From an uncultured Bacteroidales bacterium (GTDB taxonomy: Bacteria; Bacteroidota; Bacteroidia; Bacteroidales; Bacteroidaceae): DNA of 64,000 nt. The stretch lies in assembly GCA_902800305.1 (NCBI GenBank), contig CADCDP010000021.1, positions 1 to 64,000 of the forward strand. Reading direction: 5' to 3'. Position numbers and translations under genes: made by a program. How positions within the stretch are numbered: the stretch's first letter is position 1; each line of letters begins with the position of its first letter. The notes below the pieces were generated by a model, which saw nothing but the letters and a program-made list of their open reading frames with translations, made no database searches and was not told the DNA's origin. Below, piece by piece: positions 36,956 through 44,742 of the stretch.

Positions 36956-38080
36956 ATGGTGAATCCGTTTGTAACACGAGGGTATAGAGGTCCTGAATAT
37001 TTCTGCGACCGCGTGAAAGAGACAAGTGACTTGGTGCAACTGCTCACCAACGAGAACAATATGGCTCTGATTTCTCCACGTCGATTGGGGAAAACGGACT
37101 TGATACACCATTGTTTTAATCAGCCAGAAATAAAGGATGGCTATTACACTTTCATCATCGACATTTATGCCACGAGTTCGTTGCGCGACTTTGTGAATGT
37201 GTTTGGCAAAGCTATCCTTGAAGCACTGGAACCCCGTGGACGAAAAGCGTGGGGGATGTTTGTTGCAGCACTGAAGTCGTTGCAGCAGGAGTTAACGTTC
37301 GATATGAATGGAGTCCCCGTGTGGAGCATTGGGCTTGGCAACATGGAGAACCCTGCTATCACGCTCGACGAGATTTTCGCCTATCTCAATACGGCTGACA
37401 AGCCATGTGTGGTGGCGATAGACGAGTTTCAGCAAATCACGCAATATCCCGATGGGCAGAACGTGGAGGCAGCCTTGCGTACCCACATACAACGATGCCA
37501 GAATGCCACCTTCCTTTTTGCTGGCTCCAAGCGTCATCTGATGGGCGAAATCTTCACTTCACCTTCACGTCCTTTCTATCAGTCGGTCATCACGATGGGG
37601 CTGGCTCCCATTTCGGAGGATAAGTACACGGAGTTTGCCATCCGACTCTTCGAACAGAACGGAAAGAAACTGGACGAATACGTTGTGCATGAAGTGTATA
37701 GTCGTTTCAGCGGTGTCACCTCCTGTTTGCAGCGTGTGATGAACGTATTGTATTTCCGCACGGCTGTGGGTGAACTTTGTACCGCCGACAAGGTGGATGA
37801 AGCTGTCGATTATCTGCTTGGACTTTACTCAGAAAACTTTGCGACGATGCTGAGCCAGATGTCAGAGAGGCAGCGCATAGTCTTTCGTGCCATTACCATG
37901 GAAGGTAAGGCAAGGAATGTGACCAGCGGTGCTTTCATCAAGAAATATCGTTTGTCTTCTGCCAGCAGCGTGATGTCTGCCGTGAAAGCCTTGCTCGACA
38001 AGGATTTCCTCACGCAAGAAGGCGATGCCTATGTTCCCTACGACCAGTTCTTTGCTTTATGGTTGTCGCGGAATGTCTAA
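36956..38080 (+). CDS. AAA/STAND-type ATPase
   Basis: A 374-residue P-loop ATPase. Walker A is SPRRLGKTDL at about residues 40-49, and Walker B is CVVAIDEFQQI near 155. The C-terminal third looks like a winged-helix region (FIKKYRLSSASSVMSAVKALLDKDFLTQEGDAYVPYDQFFALWL). The architecture fits the archaeal-type ATPase_2 family, widespread in Bacteroidota and of uncertain function. It is preceded by a complete promoter and a strong Shine-Dalgarno (AAGGAGAGG, 36942-36950), which is unusual here. It sits alone in an accessory stretch, and directly after its stop begins a remnant of another gene. Confidence 0.85.
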   Translation: MVNPFVTRGYRGPEYFCDRVKETSDLVQLLTNENNMALISPRRLGKTDLIHHCFNQPEIKDGYYTFIIDIYATSSLRDFVNVFGKAILEALEPRGRKAWGMFVAALKSLQQELTFDMNGVPVWSIGLGNMENPAITLDEIFAYLNTADKPCVVAIDEFQQITQYPDGQNVEAALRTHIQRCQNATFLFAGSKRHLMGEIFTSPSRPFYQSVITMGLAPISEDKYTEFAIRLFEQNGKKLDEYVVHEVYSRFSGVTSCLQRVMNVLYFRTAVGELCTADKVDEAVDYLLGLYSENFATMLSQMSERQRIVFRAITMEGKARNVTSGAFIKKYRLSSASSVMSAVKALLDKDFLTQEGDAYVPYDQFFALWLSRNV

Positions 38081-38085
38081 AATGA

Positions 38086-38307
38086 ACGATTTGTTCTGCC
38101 ACCGATGCCATGCGCAAGGCCGTTGAGCGTCACGCCTTCCCTTGGCCTTGTCTCGTTGACGTTGACGACGAATATGGCGTATTCAAAAGGCACGGCACCG
38201 CTAATAGTGCCCTCTTCCTCATCGACCGTAGCGGCACCATCATCGCTGTACCGAACAGCGTAGATGAACTGAAAGAGAAGCTTGTACACCTCTTTCCCTC
38301 CTTCTGA
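38086..38307 (+). pseudogene. Remnant of a TlpA-like thioredoxin-fold protein (C-terminal part)
   Basis: An open frame beginning right after an in-frame stop at 38083-38085 encodes about 73 residues, with an ATG at 38110. The segment MRKAVERHAFPWPCLVDVDDEYGVFKRHGTANSALFLIDRSGTIIA resembles the end of TlpA/AhpC-TSA thiol-disulfide proteins: the pattern TxFLIDRxGxIxA is typical. The N-terminal half with the CxxC active site is absent. No promoter is visible. Most likely a broken gene whose front part was lost when the ATPase segment arrived or by deletion; a tiny functional protein is less likely. Confidence 0.6.
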
Positions 38308-38429
38308 CATAGCATGGAATCACCTGAATACGCGAGAAAGATAGGACTTCCTCGGTTTAAAAGACCTTAAAAGCTCCGTTGTTTCTGTGAAAGAACAATA
38401 AAAGATTTGTGGGGGTGGGGGAGAAGCTC

Positions 38430-38437
38430 TACCTTTG
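38430..38437 (+). promoter_or_regulatory. Promoter -7 box before the 418-residue exported protein gene
   Basis: TACCTTTG lies 18 bases before the ATG at 38456. This places the start there rather than at an upstream TTG (38435) that overlaps the box. Confidence 0.75.
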
Positions 38438-38455
38438 TGGCGTTATTCGTTTTCC

Positions 38456-39712
38456 ATGATATCTTTCGCGCGTACATATTTATATATTGTAGTTGCTTGC
38501 TGGTGGCAGGTGACGAATGTGTGTGCCATGCCGCTGCCAGTGTCGAAGCCCGTTTGTATTGAAGTGAGGCATCATTGGGGGATGGGGCGACTGATGTACT
38601 TCTGGCTGACCGACCTCTATACAAGGGAGGAAAGGAAGGTGAAGGGGGAATATGTTGACGACAATGTGGTGGTGTTCCACTTTGACCTCTACCATCCGCT
38701 CTACGAAGAAATCATTCCCAGCGGCAACCAGCGCATCCCGTTCTATGTGGAGCCTGGCGACACGCTCATCATCCAAGTGGGGAAGAATGGTCGCGTGGAG
38801 AAGTATGAGCGGACGAACGGGAAGCCTGTGGAGATGGAGCGGTTGCTACGGCACGATGTGAGTAACCGACAGTTTTACACAGCCGAAGATTTCTCGACAG
38901 ACAAACAAGAATGCACCTTCACGACCTTCGTTGAGCGCGTGAGTGAGAAGATGGCACAGGCTCTTGACAGCGTAGAGCGTGTGGCCATTCGCCATGACTT
39001 TTCCGCCCAGGAGCGTCAACTGGCACGATGCAACGTGCAGATGCAGTTTGCGATATGGCTTTTCGAGTATGCCCCCTACAAGTCGTCGGAACTGCTTGCC
39101 TACGCCAGTCGGCACGAAAGCGGCTGGCAGAGTCTGCCTGAGCAGGATGCCGAGGTGGAGGCTTTGCAAGATGTCCGCAACTACAGTTTCCTCCAGCACC
39201 TGCCCCTTAACGACAGCACCATCCTTGCCTCCCGATTCTTTCCCGCCTTCCTCCAAAGCTACGAACATACGCAGGTGCTCAACTACGACCAGTATCTCTA
39301 TGCAGGCACCTCCGAGACCGACAAGGCACGTATGGACTCGGCATTTGTGGCGAAAGAAATGGCTATCACCCATCGCTCTTGCCCCTCCCTCGCTATGGAC
39401 ATAGCCTTGGCACGTCGCAACATCGAGGTACACACTCCCGTCGATGATGGCAGCATCCAGTTGCAGGAAGTGCAAGTTGTGGGCATGAACCTCAACCAGT
39501 TTCACCGCAAGTTCGGTCATTCAGAATACAATCCTAAGGAGGTGGTGGAGAAAGCTTGGGCACACGATGTGAACCTGAAAGGCGTTGTCTCCTCCCTACT
39601 CAACCGCAAAAAAATCAAGAATTACAAGCGAGCCAAGAAACTCATCCAGCAGTATTCCGTCGACGACGCTGAACGTGAGGCGCTGCTGAAGGCGTGGGAA
39701 GAGGCAAAATAA
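38456..39712 (+). CDS. Exported protein, DUF4369-like N-terminal region, no thioredoxin domain
   Basis: A 418-residue protein of unknown function. The N-terminus (ARTYLYIVVACWWQVTNVCAMP) acts as a signal peptide. The following ~100 residues end in the pattern PFYVEPGDTLIIQVGKNG, as in the N-terminal domain of Bacteroidota thiol-disulfide proteins, and the middle part is helical. The C-terminal thioredoxin domain that usually follows is missing; instead there is SIQLQEVQVVGMN and a basic tail (LLNRKKIKNYKRAKKLIQQY). A TlpA-like C-terminal remnant lies just upstream (38086-38307), so the segment may preserve a rearranged pair of such genes. Confidence 0.55.
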   Translation: MISFARTYLYIVVACWWQVTNVCAMPLPVSKPVCIEVRHHWGMGRLMYFWLTDLYTREERKVKGEYVDDNVVVFHFDLYHPLYEEIIPSGNQRIPFYVEPGDTLIIQVGKNGRVEKYERTNGKPVEMERLLRHDVSNRQFYTAEDFSTDKQECTFTTFVERVSEKMAQALDSVERVAIRHDFSAQERQLARCNVQMQFAIWLFEYAPYKSSELLAYASRHESGWQSLPEQDAEVEALQDVRNYSFLQHLPLNDSTILASRFFPAFLQSYEHTQVLNYDQYLYAGTSETDKARMDSAFVAKEMAITHRSCPSLAMDIALARRNIEVHTPVDDGSIQLQEVQVVGMNLNQFHRKFGHSEYNPKEVVEKAWAHDVNLKGVVSSLLNRKKIKNYKRAKKLIQQYSVDDAEREALLKAWEEAK

Positions 39713-39791
39713 ACCCAAAATGTGTCACAAAACGAGGGATTGAACGTCTTGTATAATATGCTTTTAGGAAAATAAAGAGTAGGGACGTTGG

Positions 39792-40073
39792 TTAATCGTT
39801 CTTCACTAATTCTGTGAAGTTTGACCAGTCTTCTACTCTGAAACCTCGAATGTCACGGACGGATTTTCGGAACCAATTAATGTTCTTTAGATCCATGATT
39901 GCCTTGAATACGATGGAAAGGTCGTTGCTTTCAGTCATGTACGTGCTACCTTGAAACCAATAGAAACCGTCCTTCTTTAGGATGGTTCTGATTTCGTAGT
40001 ATGCCGAATTGTAAGGCGTTCCGTAGTTCGCTTCCAATTCTGAAATGACCATGTCAAAACTGATAGCAAACAT
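39792..40073 (-). CDS. vapD: Endoribonuclease VapD (toxin)
   Basis: A 93-residue VapD-family protein with a ferredoxin-like, Cas2-related fold. The opening MFAISFDM with Asp7, then YNSAYYEIRTILKKDGFYWFQGSTY and SVRDIRGFRVEDWSNF follow the family pattern from N- to C-terminus. VapD proteins of Helicobacter and Haemophilus are mRNA-cleaving toxins. Its ATG is two bases after the stop of a 58-residue gene, arranged like vapXD. The operon faces away from the ECF sigma gene and has its own promoter. Confidence 0.88.
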   Translation of the reverse strand: MFAISFDMVISELEANYGTPYNSAYYEIRTILKKDGFYWFQGSTYMTESNDLSIVFKAIMDLKNINWFRKSVRDIRGFRVEDWSNFTELVKND

Positions 40074-40075
40074 GG

Positions 40076-40252
40076 TCAGGCAATTGATTTGAAGAGGTTA
40101 GAACGTCCAAAGAAGATGTTGCCATCTTCGGTTTGTGCTGAGAGCACAATGCCATTGAAGGGGTTGTTCTCCACATCAATGATTTTTCCCTTTATCCATT
40201 CCTTCAGCATAGTGAGGTCTGGGGAGATAAGAACGAGGTCGCCAAGTTTCAT
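40076..40252 (-). CDS. Small VapX-like antitoxin candidate
   Basis: A 58-residue protein reading MKLGDLVLISPDLTMLKEWI and ending in FFGRSNLFKSIA. It starts with ATG at 40252, has a stop at 40076-40078, and is followed two bases later by the vapD ATG. It has no signal peptide and looks like a small beta-rich protein with a conserved-looking NPFNGIVLSAQTEDGNIFF core. Position and size match the antitoxin gene vapX of Haemophilus vapXD. Direct similarity to VapX was not established. Its promoter is complete. Confidence 0.75.
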   Translation of the reverse strand: MKLGDLVLISPDLTMLKEWIKGKIIDVENNPFNGIVLSAQTEDGNIFFGRSNLFKSIA

Positions 40253-40277
40253 AACTCATACTATTTGTTTTCTTTTG

Positions 40278-40309
40278 CAAAAGTACGACTTTTCATGCAA
40301 CACACCAAA
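40278..40309 (-). promoter_or_regulatory. Promoter of vapXD
   Basis: On the minus strand TTTG (40306-40309), a 20-base spacer, and TACTTTTG (40278-40285). The ATG of the small first gene follows after 25 bases. Confidence 0.85.
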
Positions 40310-40369
40310 GTTTTTATGTTTTTTTTCTGGTACACGCTTTTTTGTCCTTTTTCCTGTCACAAAAAAACG

Positions 40370-40377
40370 TACCTTTG
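40370..40377 (+). promoter_or_regulatory. Promoter -7 box of the ECF sigma operon
   Basis: TACCTTTG lies 47 bases upstream of the sigma factor ATG. This is the housekeeping-type box; no separate ECF autoregulatory box was recognised. Confidence 0.7.
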
Positions 40378-40424
40378 CGTCATCTATGCAGAACGTTCTC
40401 TGTGGAGCAATCGAGTGACAATTT

Positions 40425-40907
40425 ATGACTTCAGATACATTCAAGGAAAAGGCTCAGACCATGCGTCCGATGCTGATGGCAACCGCCCGACGGATTGTGG
40501 ACGATGAGGCAGAGGCAGAGGATGTGGTGCAAGATGCGTTGCTGCGCTTGTGGCAGTTGCGTGATGAACCAGTCCAGAATGTGGAAGGCATGGCGAGGGT
40601 GGTGGTGCAACATCTGAGCATTGATGCGGTGAGGCGACGAAGAGAGAACATTCCTGTTGAAGAAATAGAACTGGTTGGCACTTCCCTCTCCGAAGGGCTT
40701 AACGACACAGAGATACACATGATGGCACTCATCCGACAGTTGCCCACAATGCAACAAACAATACTGAGACTTCGTCATGTGGAAGAAATGGAAGTCATAA
40801 AAATAGCCGAACTAATAGGCGCAACAGAAGTGATGGTGAGGCAATCGCTGAGCAGGGCACGACGAAAACTCTTAGAACAATTCACACAGAAAGGACTGAA
40901 ACGATGA
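40425..40907 (+). CDS. ECF-type RNA polymerase sigma factor
   Basis: A 160-residue sigma-70-family ECF factor. Region 2 is represented by RPMLMATARRIVDDEAEAEDVVQDALLRLWQL and region 4 by MQQTILRLRHVEEMEVIKIAELIGATEVMVRQSLSRARRKLLEQF, which includes the helix-turn-helix. Length is normal. Its stop overlaps the ATG of the next gene (ATGA), a membrane protein that is its probable anti-sigma factor. Confidence 0.95.
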   Translation: MTSDTFKEKAQTMRPMLMATARRIVDDEAEAEDVVQDALLRLWQLRDEPVQNVEGMARVVVQHLSIDAVRRRRENIPVEEIELVGTSLSEGLNDTEIHMMALIRQLPTMQQTILRLRHVEEMEVIKIAELIGATEVMVRQSLSRARRKLLEQFTQKGLKR

Positions 40908-41908
40908 AGCGGCAAGATATACATACGTTGGTGACACGTTTCTTCGATGGAGAGACAACTTTGGAGGAGGAAAGAAGGCTCTATGCTTTCTTCCAGAGAG
41001 AGGATGTGCCCGATGACTTGAAGGAATATCAGGAGATGTTTCGGGGGTATGCAGCCTTAGCCCCTAAGAAGGCGAGGAAACACGTGCTTATCCCTCGTTG
41101 GACTCGCTTGACAGGCATTGCAGCGGCATGTCTGGTGGCCATTTCACTGATAAGCTATACATTCTTTCTGCATAGTCCGTCCAAATCTCAAGAAGAACGT
41201 TTGGCCGAGGCTGTGGCATCACCCGTGACGAAAAGGACCAATAAACAGGTAGATAAAATGACTGAAGAAGTGAAAAGGGAAGTGAAAGAAGTCGAGAAAC
41301 CTTCTGTGGAAGCGACGGTGAAAAAAGTGGTGAAGAAAGAGTTGCCACCAGCTCCGCCTGAGGATGTGCAGATGCCCGTACAAACAGAGGAAGAAATATC
41401 TATGCCCGTAGAATGGCTTCCCGTCAACCCTTCCCCCCCCGAGGAAGGAACGTTGCTCTATGCCTCCAGCGAAACTCTGGAGGATTCCACCTATCAAGAC
41501 CCGAAACGAATGGAGGACTTTATCGTGAAGTTTGCTGCCTATCACGGTGTGGAACAGATGCCCTTAGACTGTTCCCACTCAGCAGACAGCACGGTAGTGA
41601 GTGCCGTCTATGTCTTTCCTGACAAGAAAGAAGTGAATGTGTTCGGACGACTGCTGCAAGCGGCGTGTTGGTATGACGATGCCACCCCAGGCTATCTGCT
41701 CAATTTTTCGTACCAACAATTCTTCTTCTGCCTGAAGGATTTGCGTCTGGGGTTGAAGTACTTATGGATAGCAGAGCGCCTGAACGGCAAGATACTGCTC
41801 TACAGCACCCACTCGCCCATCGATGCAGAAGTGCCGTCGGAATGTTTCCGGAATGAGCGTGATAAACTTACGAATGCAAGTATTAACCCTATAACAAAAC
41901 CAATATGA
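40904..41908 (+). CDS. Probable anti-sigma factor, single-pass membrane protein
   Basis: A 334-residue protein. The N-terminus (QDIHTLVTRFFDGETTLEEERRLYAFFQREDVPDDLKEYQEMFRGY) resembles the cytoplasmic segment of Bacteroidota anti-sigma factors. One membrane helix (LTGIAAACLVAISLISYTFFL) lies near residues 65-86. A Lys/Glu/Val-rich linker and then a Pro-rich segment lead to a globular extracytoplasmic domain (about 200-320) containing DFIVKFAAYHGVEQMPLDCS; it is not FecR-like. Translational coupling to the sigma gene at one end and to the next secreted protein at the other (both ATGA) supports one signalling unit. Confidence 0.7.
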   Translation: MKRQDIHTLVTRFFDGETTLEEERRLYAFFQREDVPDDLKEYQEMFRGYAALAPKKARKHVLIPRWTRLTGIAAACLVAISLISYTFFLHSPSKSQEERLAEAVASPVTKRTNKQVDKMTEEVKREVKEVEKPSVEATVKKVVKKELPPAPPEDVQMPVQTEEEISMPVEWLPVNPSPPEEGTLLYASSETLEDSTYQDPKRMEDFIVKFAAYHGVEQMPLDCSHSADSTVVSAVYVFPDKKEVNVFGRLLQAACWYDDATPGYLLNFSYQQFFFCLKDLRLGLKYLWIAERLNGKILLYSTHSPIDAEVPSECFRNERDKLTNASINPITKPI

Positions 41909-43047
41909 ACAAGATGATTATCCTCGGTCTGCTGGCACTGACGCACGTTGCTACGCAGGCACAAGAAATCAGAGTGCGTGTAAAGAGTCCCGCATTCATG
42001 GCGTCGGCTCCTGAAGTCATCGTTGACAAAAAGACGAAGTTGAAGACTGCTGTCTGGGAGAGCACAGAGAATAACTCATGGCATGAGGACATCGGTTTCG
42101 TGGATAGTGTTCCTGTCGTCAAAGACATTCAGAACATCTTTCCAGACCTGCCCGTTCCCAATGAGAAATATCACTTATTCCCTTTGCTGTGGGATTTGAG
42201 CGACGAGGGCGATGTAACCGTGCTGAACTGCTATTTCCACATGACCGCCGACGTGGTGAAGAACCTGTGGCTGGGCAACAGTGAGAGTTGCATCCTTGAC
42301 AAGGAGACGGGCATCATTTATCAGGCACGTAGTACAGTGCCCGAGAAGTGTTTCAACAAGGTGTTCAGCGTGAAAAGCAAGGAGGGCACCACGCTTGTGC
42401 TGAAGATTGTCTTTCCGAAACTGCCTGAAAGTGCAAGAAATCTTGTCATCTACGGAGTGCCCATGTGGTATATGCGGGGATGGAACGTGACGGAGGGGGG
42501 CGGCATGGCAGTTTATGAAGGAAAAGTGGAGGCATACGACTCCGTTCCCCATTTTCATGCAGCCCGTCTGGTAAAGGATGCCGTAGGCTACGACAAGAAC
42601 AACCACGAGTCGTGGGCTGTCTATGACGATGCCCACCTCATCAAGCCTGTGACGGAGGGGACGATGGCTCTCTGGCGGACTCCCGAAGCTGCCTATTTGG
42701 CCATTGCCACCGAACAGAACTGGGTTCGTGAGTATTATGGTCGTGGCGGCAACACCGTCCTTCTTGACGAGCGTGGTCACCAGTATAAGTGTAAGGGTGT
42801 GCTGGGCTATCCCAACGATAGGATTTTTTGGCTGGAAGGTTTTCCAGGCGATTTCTTTGCGATGGTTCTTGTGTTTGAACCGCTGCCGCTATACGTTGAG
42901 ACTTTCACTTATGTGGTTCCCGAGAGCGAACCTTTCACAGCATGGGGTGCCAACTGGGCTGGTGAAGTGATTCCAGACCTCAATGTTCAGCAATTGCGCC
43001 AGAACCAGTATATGTTCGAGTATCATAAGAGGGTTGTCGTGAAGTGA
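41905..43047 (+). CDS. Exported protein of unknown function, third gene of the ECF operon
   Basis: A 380-residue protein with a signal peptide (MNKMIILGLLALTHVATQAQ). I do not recognise the family. It contains beta-rich segments such as FPLLWDLSDEGDVTVLNCYFHMTADVV and VPMWYMRGWNVTEGGGMAVYEGKVEAYD, and no cysteine cluster or lipobox. Its ATG overlaps the stop of the anti-sigma gene. A role as the sensor target or stress effector of this sigma system is only inferred from position. A palindromic array follows its stop after 36 bases. Confidence 0.7.
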   Translation: MNKMIILGLLALTHVATQAQEIRVRVKSPAFMASAPEVIVDKKTKLKTAVWESTENNSWHEDIGFVDSVPVVKDIQNIFPDLPVPNEKYHLFPLLWDLSDEGDVTVLNCYFHMTADVVKNLWLGNSESCILDKETGIIYQARSTVPEKCFNKVFSVKSKEGTTLVLKIVFPKLPESARNLVIYGVPMWYMRGWNVTEGGGMAVYEGKVEAYDSVPHFHAARLVKDAVGYDKNNHESWAVYDDAHLIKPVTEGTMALWRTPEAAYLAIATEQNWVREYYGRGGNTVLLDERGHQYKCKGVLGYPNDRIFWLEGFPGDFFAMVLVFEPLPLYVETFTYVVPESEPFTAWGANWAGEVIPDLNVQQLRQNQYMFEYHKRVVVK

Positions 43048-43083
43048 CAGGGGCTTTCTTCGGGGGCTGGGGGCTACGAAAAA

Positions 43084-43124
43084 CGGTCTGAGTCACACCG
43101 TGGGTGGCGGTGTGACTCAGACCG
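43084..43124. repeat. Palindromic array, copy 2 (two 17-bp palindromes)
   Basis: CGGTCTGAGTCACACCG and CGGTGTGACTCAGACCG are separated by the 7-bp spacer tgggtgg, so the 24-bp period of the other copies is kept. The outer inverted repeat is not recognisable beyond A/T-rich flanks. It lies between two convergent genes (stops at 43047 and 43133), where it could serve as a bidirectional terminator. Confidence 0.88.
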
Positions 43125-43132
43125 ATTTTGTC

Positions 43133-44719
43133 TTATCGTGCAGAGACATACTTGTGCAGCGTGGCACGGACTGCACCCTTGCCAGCGTACAGCTCTTTCA
43201 CCATGCCTTCAATCTGTTCACCGAGACCTGCTTCGTAGAGGTTGACACCGAAGACATCGGCGCGACTGTAGAGGCTCTTCAGGCAAGCGTAGTCCTGGTC
43301 TGCCTTGCCCACTTCGAGCGGTGCCACTACAGCTTGCAGTTCGGCCAGCATCGGGTCGGGCGATGGGTCGAAAGGCGTGCCGTCGTCCTTGATGCCCTTG
43401 AGGTAGCGTGCATAGCCAGCGAGGGTGAGCGGAATGAGAACGAGGTTGCTCTTGTCAAGCCCACGGGCGAGGTACTTCTTGATGGTCTCGCCAAAGCGGA
43501 TGGGAAGTTTCTGCGAGGTGTCCATGGCGATGCGCTGGGGAGCGTCGGGCATGAACGGGTTCGGCAGTCGGCGGTTGATGACCGCACCGATGAACTCGTA
43601 AGGGTTGAGCACGCCTGGGTCTGTCACCACAGGCATTGCCTCTATGTAGCCAATCTTCTGGATGAAGGCACGGAGGTCATCGTCGGCCATCTCGGCACTG
43701 ATGAGCGTGTAGCCCAACATGCAGCCGTAGATGGACATGGCCGTGTGCAGGGGATTGAGGCAAGTCGTCACCTTCATGGTCTCCACCTTGTCCACAGTCT
43801 CACGGGTGGTGTAGAGTGCACCGCCGAGGTCGAGGGGAGGACGCCCATTGGTGTAGTTGTCCTCGATGACGAGGTACTGCACCTCTTCTGCATTGACGAA
43901 AGGAGCCGTGAACGTGTGCTTCTCCGTCTCGATATAGTTGTTGTCCTCGAAGCCATCCGCAGCGAGCATCTCCTTCACCTTTTCGTGGGGACGAGGGGTA
44001 ATCTTGTCAATCATCGACCACGGGAACGTCACCTTCGTTTCGTCCTTCAGGTAGTCGAGGAAGGCAGCAGGAACCAGCCCGTCAGCCACCCACTTCTCAG
44101 CGTAGGCGAAGACACCGGCCTTCACCTTGTCGCCGTTGTGGGAGCAGTTGTCCATACTCTGAATGGTGAGAGGAAGTTGACCAGCCTTGAAGCGTTCCAA
44201 CAGCAAAGCGCACACCTTACCCATGGCGAAGACAGGTTGGAGTCCACGAGCCAAGTCTGCATCGTTGAAGCTGTAGCCCTTCTCGGTGATGGTGAAGGAA
44301 ATCATCTGGAGCGACGGGTTCTTGAATATCTCCACGAGTCGCTGCCAGTCCTCGAACTGATAGTCAGCCTTCAGCGCCTCCGTCACCGAAGCGATGACCT
44401 TCTTCTCGATAGTGCCCGTGGATTGCAGGGACACCAAGAGAGACAGGTTGTTGTAAGGTGTGTAAGCCTTGTCGATGACCTCGAAGTCGAAGGTCTCTGC
44501 CACAATCACGCCACGGTCATACTTACCCGTGTTGAGCGCATCATTGAGGATGGCGGCAGGGAAGGCACGGAAGATGTTGCCACCGCCGAAGTGTACCCAC
44601 GTAGGCTCTTCGTGTGTCTTCTGACGCACAGCTGCTATGTCAAACTTGGGAAGCTCATAGCCCTTGGCCTCCCACTCTGTGGCATTGAAATTGCCAGAAA
44701 ATATGTCGTTTAATCTCAT
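43133..44719 (-). CDS. uxuB: Fructuronate reductase (mannitol dehydrogenase family)
   Basis: A 528-residue polyol-specific long-chain dehydrogenase. The N-terminal NAD-binding part has WVHFGGGNIFRAFPAAIL, and the catalytic region shows KVTTCLNPLHTAMSIYGCML, which fits the conserved Lys, Asn and His residues. In this context it reduces fructuronate to mannonate (or the reverse) with NAD(H). It follows uxuA by 23 bases on the same strand, which favours UxuB over mannitol dehydrogenase. ATG start. The glucuronate isomerase step is not encoded in the window. Confidence 0.88.
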   Translation of the reverse strand: MRLNDIFSGNFNATEWEAKGYELPKFDIAAVRQKTHEEPTWVHFGGGNIFRAFPAAILNDALNTGKYDRGVIVAETFDFEVIDKAYTPYNNLSLLVSLQSTGTIEKKVIASVTEALKADYQFEDWQRLVEIFKNPSLQMISFTITEKGYSFNDADLARGLQPVFAMGKVCALLLERFKAGQLPLTIQSMDNCSHNGDKVKAGVFAYAEKWVADGLVPAAFLDYLKDETKVTFPWSMIDKITPRPHEKVKEMLAADGFEDNNYIETEKHTFTAPFVNAEEVQYLVIEDNYTNGRPPLDLGGALYTTRETVDKVETMKVTTCLNPLHTAMSIYGCMLGYTLISAEMADDDLRAFIQKIGYIEAMPVVTDPGVLNPYEFIGAVINRRLPNPFMPDAPQRIAMDTSQKLPIRFGETIKKYLARGLDKSNLVLIPLTLAGYARYLKGIKDDGTPFDPSPDPMLAELQAVVAPLEVGKADQDYACLKSLYSRADVFGVNLYEAGLGEQIEGMVKELYAGKGAVRATLHKYVSAR

Positions 44720-44742
44720 TGTAAATGTTTTTAACTTTTACC

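Noticed and set aside
40089..40418. Plus-strand open frame across the vapXD promoter
   Set aside because: It is antisense to the small antitoxin candidate and its promoter and has no family features.
43100..44713. Long plus-strand open frame antisense to uxuB
   Set aside because: The minus strand encodes a clear fructuronate reductase; the antisense product has no recognisable motif and is explained by codon bias of the real gene.
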